Positions 17,161 through 25,222 of a stretch of DNA of 64,000 nt are shown here, in pieces; positions within the stretch are counted from its first letter, which is position 1, and each line of letters begins with the position of its first letter. The stretch comes from Rhodocyclales bacterium (GTDB taxonomy: Bacteria; Pseudomonadota; Gammaproteobacteria; Burkholderiales; Rhodocyclaceae): positions 62,001 to 126,000 of the forward strand of contig JACRMV010000006.1 in NCBI GenBank assembly GCA_016235025.1, given 5' to 3'. A program made the position numbers and the translations under genes. The notes beneath the pieces were generated by a model, which searched no databases, was not told the origin of the DNA, and worked only from the letters and a program-made list of their open reading frames with translations.

Positions 17161-17787
17161 ATGTACATTCCAGAGCATTTCAAGGAAACAAATTCAGAAC
17201 GTATCTCCGCGCTCATCGAGGGCAATTCCTTTGGAATGCTGATCACGGCTCCTGATGGTGTGCCTTTCGTCAGCCACTTGCCCTTTATCTTTGACCACGC
17301 CGCCGGTTCCAAAGGCAAGCTGCTCTGCCACATGGCGCGGGCAAATCCACAATGGCAGCACTTTTCATCGTGTGGTGAGGTTCTGGCTGTATTCCAGGGG
17401 CCACATGCTTATGTTTCCCCTTCGTGGTATTTATCGCCCGGCGTCCCAACATGGAATTACGCAGCGGTTCACCTGCGCGGGAAACCCCGACTCATCGAAA
17501 GCGAGTCCGAGCTTGAAGCCTTGGTTGAACGACTAACCCATGTTTATGAATCTCACATGCCCAGCCCATGGAAACCAAACCTTGCAGGTGAACGGCGCAC
17601 AAGACTTCTCAACATGATTGTGGGCTTTGAAATCGAAATCACGGACATTCAGGCGAAGTTCAAACTCAGTCAAAACCGCCCGCCTGAAGACCAACAGAGC
17701 GTAGTTGAGAAGCTGGGTCAATCAAGCAATCAAACTGAGGTCGCAATGGCAAAGCTCATGTCTGGAGTTCTCCATACTGAGTTCTAA
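17161..17787 (+). CDS. PaiB-like FMN-binding transcriptional regulator (cassette gene)
   Basis: 208 aa. Family pattern: MYIPEHFKETN start, GMLITAPDGVPFVSHLPF, GKLLCHMARANPQWQ, VLAVFQGPHAYVSPSWY, VPTWNYAAVHLRGKPRLI. PaiB proteins have a split-barrel flavin fold; Bacillus PaiB represses sporulation and protease genes, while other members are uncharacterised. The lower GC and flanking attC-like sites 2 and 3 mark it as a mobile cassette insert. The stop overlaps the left end of attC 3 (TTCTAAC), typical for cassettes. Confidence 0.85.
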   Translation: MYIPEHFKETNSERISALIEGNSFGMLITAPDGVPFVSHLPFIFDHAAGSKGKLLCHMARANPQWQHFSSCGEVLAVFQGPHAYVSPSWYLSPGVPTWNYAAVHLRGKPRLIESESELEALVERLTHVYESHMPSPWKPNLAGERRTRLLNMIVGFEIEITDIQAKFKLSQNRPPEDQQSVVEKLGQSSNQTEVAMAKLMSGVLHTEF

Positions 17788-17910
17788 CAATGCGGTCAAA
17801 CGGGACGCGCCTTTTCGTGGCGGTTTGGTTTTGAAAGTTCGTTATTTTTTCAGCTTCGGTGGCTTCGCTAATCGCCCGTGAAAGGCGCACCCCTTAGCTC
17901 TTCATTAGGC
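17783..17910 (+). other. attC-like integron recombination site 3
   Basis: Starts TTCTAACAATGCGGTCAAACGG, almost the textbook left end of an attC, followed by GACGCGCC. The right end reads GGCGCACCCCTTAGCTC then TTCATTAGGC. Outer arms TTCTAAC and ATTAGGC are complementary to the degree seen in chromosomal attC sites. The central part is about 75 bp. Overall 128 bp, within the known attC size range. Confidence 0.78.
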
Positions 17911-17918
17911 CTCGAACC

Positions 17919-18128
17919 GTGGATCATCTCCTCGACCCAAAGTTAAAAGAACGCTTCTTTGCAGCAACGGAAGAGAGCCCAGGCAGTTGGCTAATCACCG
18001 CAATGAGTCTTCGTGCTGCCGCTTACGCACGATGCAATGGCAATGACTCTGGTGTTCATGATTTGACTTTCCCCTTCGGTAAAAATGAGACAGCGCCGTT
18101 TGCAGCATTACCGCCTCCCGCCGGATGA
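17919..18128 (+). pseudogene. Truncated cassette ORF after attC 3
   Basis: GTG at 17919 begins nine bases after the attC-like end. The first ~50 residues (MDHLLDPKLKERFFAATEES, then PGSWLITAMSLRAAAYARCN) look protein-like; the remainder is low complexity (FAALPPPAG) and no attC follows. Probably a cassette gene cut off by deletion. No recognised family. Confidence 0.4.
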
Positions 18129-18190
18129 GCGCATCGGGATTGCATTAACGGTTCGTTCCATATTCTGGCAAGCGTCATCCGGCCAGGCTG

Positions 18191-18216
18191 AAAAAGTCGG
18201 CGCGGGTGATACGGCA
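18191..18216 (+). repeat. Dispersed 25-bp repeat, copy 7 (intergenic)
   Basis: AAAAAGTCGGCGCGGG + TGATACGGCA in the gene-poor stretch 18129-18453, which otherwise holds nothing I can assign. Confidence 0.88.
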
Positions 18217-18453
18217 ACCAGGCAATGAACGACGCCGTCACCCCCATCCTTTCGCCTGCCGCCTCCGCAGACACAGTAGAATCCGCCTCCCGCGCGGCTG
18301 CGCTGCGATTGCCTTTTTGCCGCACTTGATTCCGGAGCTTCTCTTGGCACTTCACGATCCCCAATTCGGCGGCGGCTTCATCGCCCCCGTTGTCCCGCCC
18401 AGGCGGCGGACGCCGGCATCTGCCGATGGCGGCGTCCGGGACACGAGGATGCC

Positions 18454-19380
18454 ATGAGCATCAACTGGTTCCCTGGCCACATGACATCGGCGCGGCGCAA
18501 GGCGGCCGAGACGATGGCGCTGATCGACGTGGTGATCGAGGTTTGCGATGCACGCCTGCCCGAGGCCAGCAGCAATCCGCTGATCCGCGAGCTGCGCCTG
18601 GCGCGCCAGCGGCCCTGTCTCAAGCTGCTGAACAAGGCCGATCTGGCCGATCCGGCCGCCACCGCGGCCTGGCTCGATGCCTACAACAGCCAGCCGGGTG
18701 TCAAGGCAGTGGCGATTTCCTGCAAGACGCCCGGCGAGGCGGCACGCGTAACGAACCTCTGCCAGGCGCTGGCGCCGCATCGCAATTCCGGCATCAAACC
18801 GCTGCGCATGCTGGTGATGGGCATCCCCAACGTCGGCAAGTCGACGCTGATCAATGCGCTGATCAAGCGCCGCGCTGCCGCCGTCGGCGACGAGCCGGCG
18901 GTGACCAAATCGCAGGCCACCTTCGACCTGGGCGGGCATGTGACGATCACCGATACGCCGGGCTTGATGTGGCCGAAGATCGCGCATGACAGCGATGGCT
19001 TCATGCTTGCCGCCGCGCATGCCATCGGCCGCAATGCGGTGATCGATTCGGAAGTCGCGGCATTTCTCGCCAACCTGCTGCTCGAACGCTATCCGGCATG
19101 CTTTACGCAGCGCTATGGCTTCGGCACATCGGAGATGGATGGTGTCGGCGTCGTCGAGGCGGTGGCGAAAAAGCGCGGCTGCCTGCAAAAAACCCGCCAC
19201 GGCAGCGTCCCCGATCTGGAAAAGGCAGCGATGGTCCTGCTCACCGATTACCGCAACGGCAAACTCGGCCGCATCAGCCTGGAAACGCCGGCCAGCCGCG
19301 CGGCAATGCTGGCGGCCCAAAAAGTCGGCGCTGGCACTACGCCGACTACGGCGCGTGATGTGGCGCCGCGTGAATCCTGA
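18454..19380 (+). CDS. rbgA: Ribosome biogenesis GTPase RbgA/YlqF
   Basis: 308 aa, circularly permuted GTPase: G4 LLNKADLAD, G5 ISCK, then G1 GIPNVGKST, G2 in AVTKSQATF, and G3 DTPGLMWPK. The start MSINWFPGHMTSARRKA is diagnostic. It assists 50S subunit maturation. The C-terminus carries an extra tail, KVGAGTTPTTARDVAPRES, generated by repeat copy 8, and overlaps the convergent NosR-like gene by 35 bp. Confidence 0.92.
   Translation: MSINWFPGHMTSARRKAAETMALIDVVIEVCDARLPEASSNPLIRELRLARQRPCLKLLNKADLADPAATAAWLDAYNSQPGVKAVAISCKTPGEAARVTNLCQALAPHRNSGIKPLRMLVMGIPNVGKSTLINALIKRRAAAVGDEPAVTKSQATFDLGGHVTITDTPGLMWPKIAHDSDGFMLAAAHAIGRNAVIDSEVAAFLANLLLERYPACFTQRYGFGTSEMDGVGVVEAVAKKRGCLQKTRHGSVPDLEKAAMVLLTDYRNGKLGRISLETPASRAAMLAAQKVGAGTTPTTARDVAPRES
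19320..19344 (+). repeat. Dispersed 25-bp repeat, copy 8 (3' end of rbgA)
   Basis: AAAAGTCGGCGCTGG + CACTACGCCG, encodes KVGAGTTP. The stop codon of the convergent gene (19346-19348) starts two bases beyond it. Confidence 0.88.
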
Positions 19381-21481
19381 TCACGCGGCCCTTGCGCTTC
19401 TTGAGCAGCTGCGGCGCGCAACGGTTGTCGTCGTAATAGATGCCGACGCAGTCGAGGCACTGGAAGCATTCGTCATAGCGGATCGCGCCGTCGCGTTCGA
19501 TGGCGTCATACTGGCAGGTATGGCGGCAACGCTGGCAGGGCTTGCCGCATGCGTCGATGCGTGCCAGCCAGCCCCAGCGCCGCAGCCGTCCGCCCAGCGT
19601 CAGCGCCGCGCCCAGCGGACAGATGAAGCGGCAGAAAAATTTATACACGAACAGGCCCAGCGCCAGCAGGATCAGGCAATAGAGCAGATACGGCCATTCG
19701 CGCACAAAGGCCACCGTGATGGCGGTCTTGAACGGTTCGACCTCGACCAGCTTCTCGGCCAGCGCCGGAGTGAACGCTGCCATCGCCACCAGCAGACCCA
19801 GCAGGACATAACGGCCACGGCTGAGCAGGTGCGCCCATTTCTCCGGCAGACGCACTTGCGGCACCCGCAGTTTTTGCGCCAGCAGCCCGAGAAATTCCTG
19901 CAAGGCGCCGAAGGGACAGAGCCAGCCGCAAAAGGTGCCGCGCCCCCAGACCACCAGCGAGACCAGCGTAAAAGCAATCAGGATCAACGAGATCGGGTCG
20001 TAGAGGAAGCTCGACAATCCCGCGCCGCTCCTCAGCGACTTGATCGCGCCGGTAATCTGCACGATCGACAGTTGCCCCTGCGCATACCAGCCGATGTAGC
20101 CAAGCGTGAAGGCAAGAAAGGCCCAGCGGAACGCCAGCAGCCGGCGCGGGTTGATGGAAATCCATTTCGGCCGCAACAGCACGGCGGTCAGGAGCGCCAG
20201 CGCGAGACCGATGACCACCAGATCGACCCAGCGTCCCTGCCAGGCCAGCAGCCATTCGGGCAGCGGCTTGGGCGGATAGCTGAACAGCTTTTCCGGCGCG
20301 CTGAACTTGATGTCAAGCGTGCGTTCGGTGACCACCGGCAGGATCATGCCTTTCGCCCGCGAGAACATCATTTTGAATTCCATCGGTGCGCCTGGATCAA
20401 GCCCGCCGGCGGGCGGCGTCACCAGAATCAGCGCCGTGTTGAGATCGGGCAGCGCGGCCGGACGCGGCACATCGCGGTTGCCATCGCGCAGCTCGATCGA
20501 CAGACCGCCCTGGAACAGCGCCAGACGCGGCGGCGGCGTGCCGGGAACGAACTGCGCGTCAATCAGCGCATCGCGCCCACGCGTGGCGACCCAGAAAGCC
20601 GGCCGGTTATCGGCGAGATAGGACAGCAAATCCGCATACACCTGGTCGCCGAACAGATTGCGGCCAATGATCGGGGCATTGATGTAGGCGATGTACAGTT
20701 CAACGAAGGTGTCATCCGGCTTGGCCAGTGCTTCCGGGTCGACTTCCGCGCCCTCGGTGCCGGCGAACAACTGCTCCACCTCGCGGTTGCTCAGGCGCAG
20801 GCGGTGGATATAGCCCTTGCTCACCAGCTCGTCGAAACTCATCGGCTCGAACACGTCCGTGCGCGGCACGGCGGCCGGCCCCTTTTTGCTGGTATCGGCA
20901 AAACCGAGCCTGGCCCGCGCCACGGCCAGTGCGGCAGCGAGCACGGTCTGGTTCACGATGCGCACCGAGACCGTCGCCTTGGCCACCCCGTCGAGCACCA
21001 CGCGGTTGCTGCCGGTGCCGGCGCGGGCATCGCCATAGACGCTGGAGACGGTGATCTCCTGGCGCAAATTTTTGCCTTCGTATTGCTTGACGAACTCATG
21101 CAGGGGCGCCTCGCCCAAGCCACTCAAAAACACCGGCTCGTGCTCGCGCAGGACCTCGACGGCGCCAAACCCGCCCTTGTCATCAATCATTATCAGCAGG
21201 TTCAACGGCGTACCTTCGAATCCTGGAATCGGCGCGATGTCGAAGGATTCAAAAACATAGGCCGCCGGTGCATCACCCGGCTTGAGCTCGCTGTACAACG
21301 GCCAGGCCGGGATGTCGTGCAATTTATCGCCGACCTGCCAGGGCGGCGGAAAGCGGCGCTCAATGTCGGCTTTGTTCAGGTCACCGGCCCAGAGGCGCAA
21401 GGGCATCAGGCCGAGCACCAAAAAAGCAAGCAAAAAAAATCTCGTCAGACCCTGGCTGCAGGCGCGGTCACGCATGTTCAT
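19346..21481 (-). CDS. NosR/NirI-like flavin and iron-sulfur membrane protein
   Basis: 711 aa. Signal peptide; periplasmic FMN-binding-type domain (about 90-220) whose motif reads GVAKATVS where NosR-type domains have SGAT (the Thr is kept, the Gly is Lys). Then several membrane helices with CGWLCPFG and CRFICPLG motifs, and a cytoplasmic end with CGKPCQRCRHTC and CFQCLDC clusters. NosR passes electrons to nitrous oxide reductase; no nos gene is here. Position at the head of the quinoprotein locus suggests electron transfer to or from periplasmic partners there. Divergent from yceI, 84 bp apart. Confidence 0.8.
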   Translation of the reverse strand: MNMRDRACSQGLTRFFLLAFLVLGLMPLRLWAGDLNKADIERRFPPPWQVGDKLHDIPAWPLYSELKPGDAPAAYVFESFDIAPIPGFEGTPLNLLIMIDDKGGFGAVEVLREHEPVFLSGLGEAPLHEFVKQYEGKNLRQEITVSSVYGDARAGTGSNRVVLDGVAKATVSVRIVNQTVLAAALAVARARLGFADTSKKGPAAVPRTDVFEPMSFDELVSKGYIHRLRLSNREVEQLFAGTEGAEVDPEALAKPDDTFVELYIAYINAPIIGRNLFGDQVYADLLSYLADNRPAFWVATRGRDALIDAQFVPGTPPPRLALFQGGLSIELRDGNRDVPRPAALPDLNTALILVTPPAGGLDPGAPMEFKMMFSRAKGMILPVVTERTLDIKFSAPEKLFSYPPKPLPEWLLAWQGRWVDLVVIGLALALLTAVLLRPKWISINPRRLLAFRWAFLAFTLGYIGWYAQGQLSIVQITGAIKSLRSGAGLSSFLYDPISLILIAFTLVSLVVWGRGTFCGWLCPFGALQEFLGLLAQKLRVPQVRLPEKWAHLLSRGRYVLLGLLVAMAAFTPALAEKLVEVEPFKTAITVAFVREWPYLLYCLILLALGLFVYKFFCRFICPLGAALTLGGRLRRWGWLARIDACGKPCQRCRHTCQYDAIERDGAIRYDECFQCLDCVGIYYDDNRCAPQLLKKRKGRVIRIHAAPHHAP

Positions 21482-21565
21482 GAGAGGAATTCCTGTAATT
21501 TTTATGGTGTAGTCTACCGAGCCGTTCCTTGCGGCCCAACATCATTCCGTCGCCGATTGACTTCA

Positions 21566-22165
21566 ATGCGTCATTTTATCCTGCTCTGCCTGTCACTTCT
21601 AGCCAGCACCACCACCCTCGGCGCGGGCTTCGGCATACTGGTCGGCGAAAAAAGTCATCTCGATTTCGTCTCGAAACAGATGGGCGTCCCGGTCAACGGC
21701 AAGTTTCAGCGCTTTCAGGCGGAGTTGAATTTCGATCCGCTACACCCCGGGGCGGCACGCGGCAACGTCGTCGTCGAACTGGCCAGCATCGATACCGGCT
21801 CGGCCGAGGCGAATGACGAAGTGAAGGGCAAGGACTGGTTCTTCGTCAAGAACTTTCCGCTCGCCCGTTTAGAGATTCGCAGTGTCAAGGCGCTGGGCGG
21901 CAACCGCTTCGAGATTCGCGGGCCGCTGCTCATCAGGAATGTCACGCGCGATATCGTCGTGGCGGCGACGTTCCGCGAAGAAAACGGCCTCGGCCTGTTC
22001 GCTGGAACCTATGTGCTCAAGCGGCTCGATTTCGGTATCGGCGCCGGAGAGTGGGGCGACCCGGATACCGTAGCGAACGAGGTCGAAGTCAGGTTCACCC
22101 TCGCCCTGCGACCGCTACCACCGGCGCGCGCCGCCACATCCGCTTCCCCGCCAAAAAAGAAATAA
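21566..22165 (+). CDS. Periplasmic YceI-family protein
   Basis: 199 aa with a signal peptide (MRHFILLCLSLLASTTTLGA). The YceI lipocalin-like barrel is recognised from the order FVSKQMGVPVNGKFQRFQ, ASIDTGSAEANDEVKGKDWF, FPLARLEIRSV, and RLDFGIGAGEWGD. YceI proteins bind isoprenoid quinones or similar lipids. First gene of the plus-strand run; the next ATG follows after 2 bp, so it is probably co-transcribed with the metallohydrolase-like gene. Start ATG 21566. Confidence 0.85.
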   Translation: MRHFILLCLSLLASTTTLGAGFGILVGEKSHLDFVSKQMGVPVNGKFQRFQAELNFDPLHPGAARGNVVVELASIDTGSAEANDEVKGKDWFFVKNFPLARLEIRSVKALGGNRFEIRGPLLIRNVTRDIVVAATFREENGLGLFAGTYVLKRLDFGIGAGEWGDPDTVANEVEVRFTLALRPLPPARAATSASPPKKK

Positions 22166-22167
22166 AC

Positions 22168-23109
22168 ATGGCGCGGGGTTTCCTGAAAGGGCTGCTGGCC
22201 GGTGGACTGCTGCTATGCATCCAATGGACACCGGCTGCTGCCCTCGAGGCACAGCGTGTCGCTCCCGGCGTTTATGTGATTCCAGGCATCGTCGGCGACC
22301 CTGCTCCGGAAAACCGGGGGCGTGTGGTCAACATCGGTTTCATCGTCGGCCGCACCGGCGTCACCGTCATTGACAGCGGCGCCAACACGCTTCATGGCCG
22401 GGCGATTCTCGCCACGATACGGCGCGTCACGCAGAAGCCGGTGAAGCTGCTGATCGATACCCATCCGCATCCGCAGAACGTGCTCGGCAACGAGGCATTT
22501 GCCGAGCGCGGGATTCCGATCCTGGCAACAAAAATCACGGCCGAGAAAATGAACGAACGCTGCCCGCGCTGCCTGGAAAACCTGACCGCGAGCGTCGGCA
22601 CCGAAGCCATGCGCGGCACGCGTATCGCGCTGCCGCAACAGACGCTCGATGCGAAGACAATACTCACCGTCGGCGGCCGTCAACTGCGACTGATTCCTAC
22701 CGGCTGGGGCCACAGCGAAGGCGACCTGGCAGTACTCGACATCCGCACCGGTACCTTGTTCACCGCCGACCTGGTGTATGCCGGACAGATTCCACATCTG
22801 TCAGAAGCCCGAATCGAAGGCTGGCTCGCCGCACTCGATACACTGGAAACCCTACCCGCACGCCGCGTCGTTCCGGGACGCGGCCCGGTGGGCACATCCT
22901 CCCGCATCCTCGGCTTTCGCCGCTATCTCCAGCAGCTTCACGACCAGGTGGCAGCCGCCTACCATGCCGGTCGCACGCTTGACGAGACACTGCACCAGAT
23001 TGACCTGCCCGAATTCCATGACTGGCAGGGCTATGCCGAACGCCACCCGCTGAACATCCAGCATGTCTGGTACGAAATCGAACGCAACGATTTCCCTACC
23101 ACGCCATGA
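22168..23109 (+). CDS. Quinoprotein-relay metallo-beta-lactamase-fold protein with degenerate metal site
   Basis: 313 aa, signal peptide, MBL fold of the SoxH-related group found next to PQQ dehydrogenases. The canonical HxHxDH is HPHPQN (His99, His101 kept; Asp and His replaced by Gln and Asn). The later ligand loop GHG is GRG (VVPGRGPVG). GWGHSEGDL keeps one His. It therefore probably lacks a normal binuclear zinc site. TLFTADLVY and the LPARRVVPG region confirm the fold. It overlaps the kinase gene downstream by 4 bp. Confidence 0.78.
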   Translation: MARGFLKGLLAGGLLLCIQWTPAAALEAQRVAPGVYVIPGIVGDPAPENRGRVVNIGFIVGRTGVTVIDSGANTLHGRAILATIRRVTQKPVKLLIDTHPHPQNVLGNEAFAERGIPILATKITAEKMNERCPRCLENLTASVGTEAMRGTRIALPQQTLDAKTILTVGGRQLRLIPTGWGHSEGDLAVLDIRTGTLFTADLVYAGQIPHLSEARIEGWLAALDTLETLPARRVVPGRGPVGTSSRILGFRRYLQQLHDQVAAAYHAGRTLDETLHQIDLPEFHDWQGYAERHPLNIQHVWYEIERNDFPTTP

Positions 23110-24461
23110 GCCTGCGCCTGCGCCTCAACCTCCTGCTCGGGCTGCTCAACCTGGGCTTTCTGGCCACGCTCGCCGTGCTGACGACCAGCAACATGCGCGC
23201 CTCGATCCAGGAAGAAATCACTGCCGCCCACCGTGTCACCGTGCAGCTCCTCGGTACCGCCGCGCAGACCAGCAGCCTGATGGGACCCGCCCCGGCGGTA
23301 ATGCAGAATTTCCTGCAACGCCTCGGCCGGGTGCGCGCCAATGAGATCCGCCTCTACGGAACGGATGGCCGCCTGCGCTATGTCTCGCCGCCGTCGCACT
23401 ACAAGGAAGGCCGTGTGGCGCCGGGAATCTTCGTACACCTGATGAGAGCGCACATCGACAAAACCCTGATCGACCTCCCCGGCGCTCGCCTCGAAATCAT
23501 CCCCGACGACTCGCGTGCCGTACTCGATGCCTGGGACGACCTGACCATCCTGTTTCTGCTCTGGCTGGCTTTCTTCGTCACGCTCCATCTTGCCCTGCTG
23601 TGGTTTCTGCGGCATCTGCTGCGCCCTGCGGAAGCGCTGCTCGGCGGCCTCGACCAACTGGCTCATGGCAATTTTTCGGTGCAGTTGCCACCCAGCCCGG
23701 TCGCTGAATGGGACGAACTGACGAGTGGCTTCAACACGGTGGCCGTCGCGCTGCAACGCGGACAAAGGGAGCAGCGCCAACTCGCGCTGACTACCCAGGC
23801 GCTGACCGAAAACCGCGAAGTGACCCAGATGATCGAAGCCGGCATCGAAGCTGAAAGGAAACGCCTGTCGCGCGAATTGCATGACGAACTGGGACAGTCG
23901 GTAACCGCCATCCGGTTGATTGCCACCTCGCTGGCACGGCATCGGGATGCAGGGCCGGAGCTCGCCGCGAACGCCGGCAAGATCGCCGAAATCGCGGCGG
24001 GCTTGTATGACGGCGTGCAGCGCATCGTGCGCGAGCTGCGCCCGGCCGTTCTGGAACAGTCCAACCTCGCCACGGCGCTCGAGGAAATTGCCCGTGAATG
24101 GCGCACCCTCCATCCTGAAATCGGACTGCAGCTCACCTGCACCGGCGATTGCAGCGAGCTGGGCGAGGAACTCACCCTGACCGCCTTTCGCGCCGTGCAG
24201 GAATCGTTGACCAATGTGCTCAAGCACGCCGCCGCGCGGCAGGTCGAGATCGCGGTCACGCAAAGCGATGAAATCCTCACCCTCGACATTCGCGACGACG
24301 GCTGCGGCGCGCCCTCCCAGCCCGGCACCCGCCGCGGCCTGGCCGGCATGCGTGAACGCGCCGTCGCGCTGGGCGGTACGCTGGAGGCTTGCCCCGTTGC
24401 AACAGGCGGGTTTCGCGTCATGCTTTCATTGCCAATCCACCCGAAAGGAAAAAACCCGTGA
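23106..24461 (+). CDS. Sensor histidine kinase, NarX/UhpB type
   Basis: 451 aa. Membrane helix at about 8-27, periplasmic sensor part (28-143), second helix at about 145-167, HAMP linker, HisKA_3 box ERKRLSRELHDELGQSVTAIRL with the phospho-His, and an HATPase domain (ESLTNVLKHA, DIRDDGCGAP, RRGLAGMRERA). It phosphorylates the response regulator encoded next, with which it shares a GTGA overlap. Location inside the quinoprotein locus suggests it senses substrate alcohol, PQQ or metal status. Confidence 0.9.
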   Translation: MSLRLRLNLLLGLLNLGFLATLAVLTTSNMRASIQEEITAAHRVTVQLLGTAAQTSSLMGPAPAVMQNFLQRLGRVRANEIRLYGTDGRLRYVSPPSHYKEGRVAPGIFVHLMRAHIDKTLIDLPGARLEIIPDDSRAVLDAWDDLTILFLLWLAFFVTLHLALLWFLRHLLRPAEALLGGLDQLAHGNFSVQLPPSPVAEWDELTSGFNTVAVALQRGQREQRQLALTTQALTENREVTQMIEAGIEAERKRLSRELHDELGQSVTAIRLIATSLARHRDAGPELAANAGKIAEIAAGLYDGVQRIVRELRPAVLEQSNLATALEEIAREWRTLHPEIGLQLTCTGDCSELGEELTLTAFRAVQESLTNVLKHAAARQVEIAVTQSDEILTLDIRDDGCGAPSQPGTRRGLAGMRERAVALGGTLEACPVATGGFRVMLSLPIHPKGKNP

Positions 24462-25099
24462 TCCCGCCGCTACGCATCCTGCTGGTCGATGACCATGCCG
24501 TGGTGCGCATGGGTTTTCGCCTGTTGCTCGATACCACGCCCGATCTGCGCGTGGTCGCCGAATGCAGCCGGGGCGAGGAAGCCCTGCAGCGCTATGCCGA
24601 AGTGCAGCCCGATGTGGTGGTGCTCGATCTGTCGATGGATGGCATGGGAGGGCTGGAGACGCTCTCGCGCCTGCTGGTGAAACATCCCGAGGCGCGCGTG
24701 CTGGTGCTCTCCGCCCACGAGGACAGCTCGCATCCGCGCCATGCCCTGCGCGCCGGCGCACTGGGCTACCTGACCAAACGCAGCGCCGCCGATGCGCTGA
24801 TCGACGCCATCCGCCAGGTCGCCGCGCGCAATATCTATCTCGAGCCCGCGCTGGCGCAGGAAATCGCCGTGCAGCAGTTCAGCGCACCGCAAAATCCGGT
24901 CGAGAGCCTCTCGTCACGCGAGTTCGAAATTTTCGTCATGCTGGCGCGCGGCCAGACGGTGAATGAAATCGCCGAAACCCTGTTCATCTCGCCGCGCACC
25001 GCCGGCACCCATCTCTACAACATCAAGCAAAAACTCGGCGCTGGCAATGCGGCGGAACTGACGCTGATCGCGATCCGCAACGGCATCATCAGCGCATAG
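24458..25099 (+). CDS. NarL/FixJ-type response regulator
   Basis: 213 aa starting at GTG 24458 with an AAGGA box eleven bases upstream. Receiver domain: DDHAVVRMGF, phospho-Asp in VVVLDLSMDG, Thr/Lys switch residues (VLSAHE, YLTKRS). LuxR-type HTH: LSSREFEIFVMLARGQTVNEIAETLFISPRTAGTHLYNIKQKL. The last helix runs into LGAGNAAELT, a repeat copy that blends with the natural family consensus. Probably activates the PqqU, SoxYZ-like and dehydrogenase genes downstream. Confidence 0.9.
   Translation: MIPPLRILLVDDHAVVRMGFRLLLDTTPDLRVVAECSRGEEALQRYAEVQPDVVVLDLSMDGMGGLETLSRLLVKHPEARVLVLSAHEDSSHPRHALRAGALGYLTKRSAADALIDAIRQVAARNIYLEPALAQEIAVQQFSAPQNPVESLSSREFEIFVMLARGQTVNEIAETLFISPRTAGTHLYNIKQKLGAGNAAELTLIAIRNGIISA
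25030..25054 (+). repeat. Dispersed 25-bp repeat, copy 9 (response regulator)
   Basis: AAAACTCGGCGCTGG + CAATGCGGCG, encoding KLGAGNAA. Weaker evidence, since related regulators naturally have a similar peptide here. Confidence 0.6.
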
Positions 25100-25122
25100 A
25101 TCAGCCACCACGTCCGGCCGAA

Positions 25123-25137
25123 TCATGAAAATCATGA
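25123..25137. promoter_or_regulatory. Candidate operator TCATGA-AAA-TCATGA
   Basis: Two TCATGA hexamers, each self-complementary, separated by AAA, lie about 85 bp before the pqqU-like start. A dimeric LuxR-type regulator could bind such a site; no direct evidence. Confidence 0.25.
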
Positions 25138-25222
25138 GCCGCCAATCAGTGCGGCAGCGATGGCCCGCAGCCGTGGTTTCACGGATGATGCACAGCTCTT
25201 TTCGATCTCACCCCATTCTCCG

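Noticed and set aside
22041-22075. TCGGCGCCGGAGAGTGGGGCGA as another repeat copy
   Set aside because: Only the TCGGCGC part matches; the ACGGCG block and A-tract are absent and the peptide is a normal YceI motif.
19115-22165. A 1016-codon plus-strand open frame
   Set aside because: It is the complement of the NosR-like gene in high-GC DNA; only its last 200 codons (YceI) are real.
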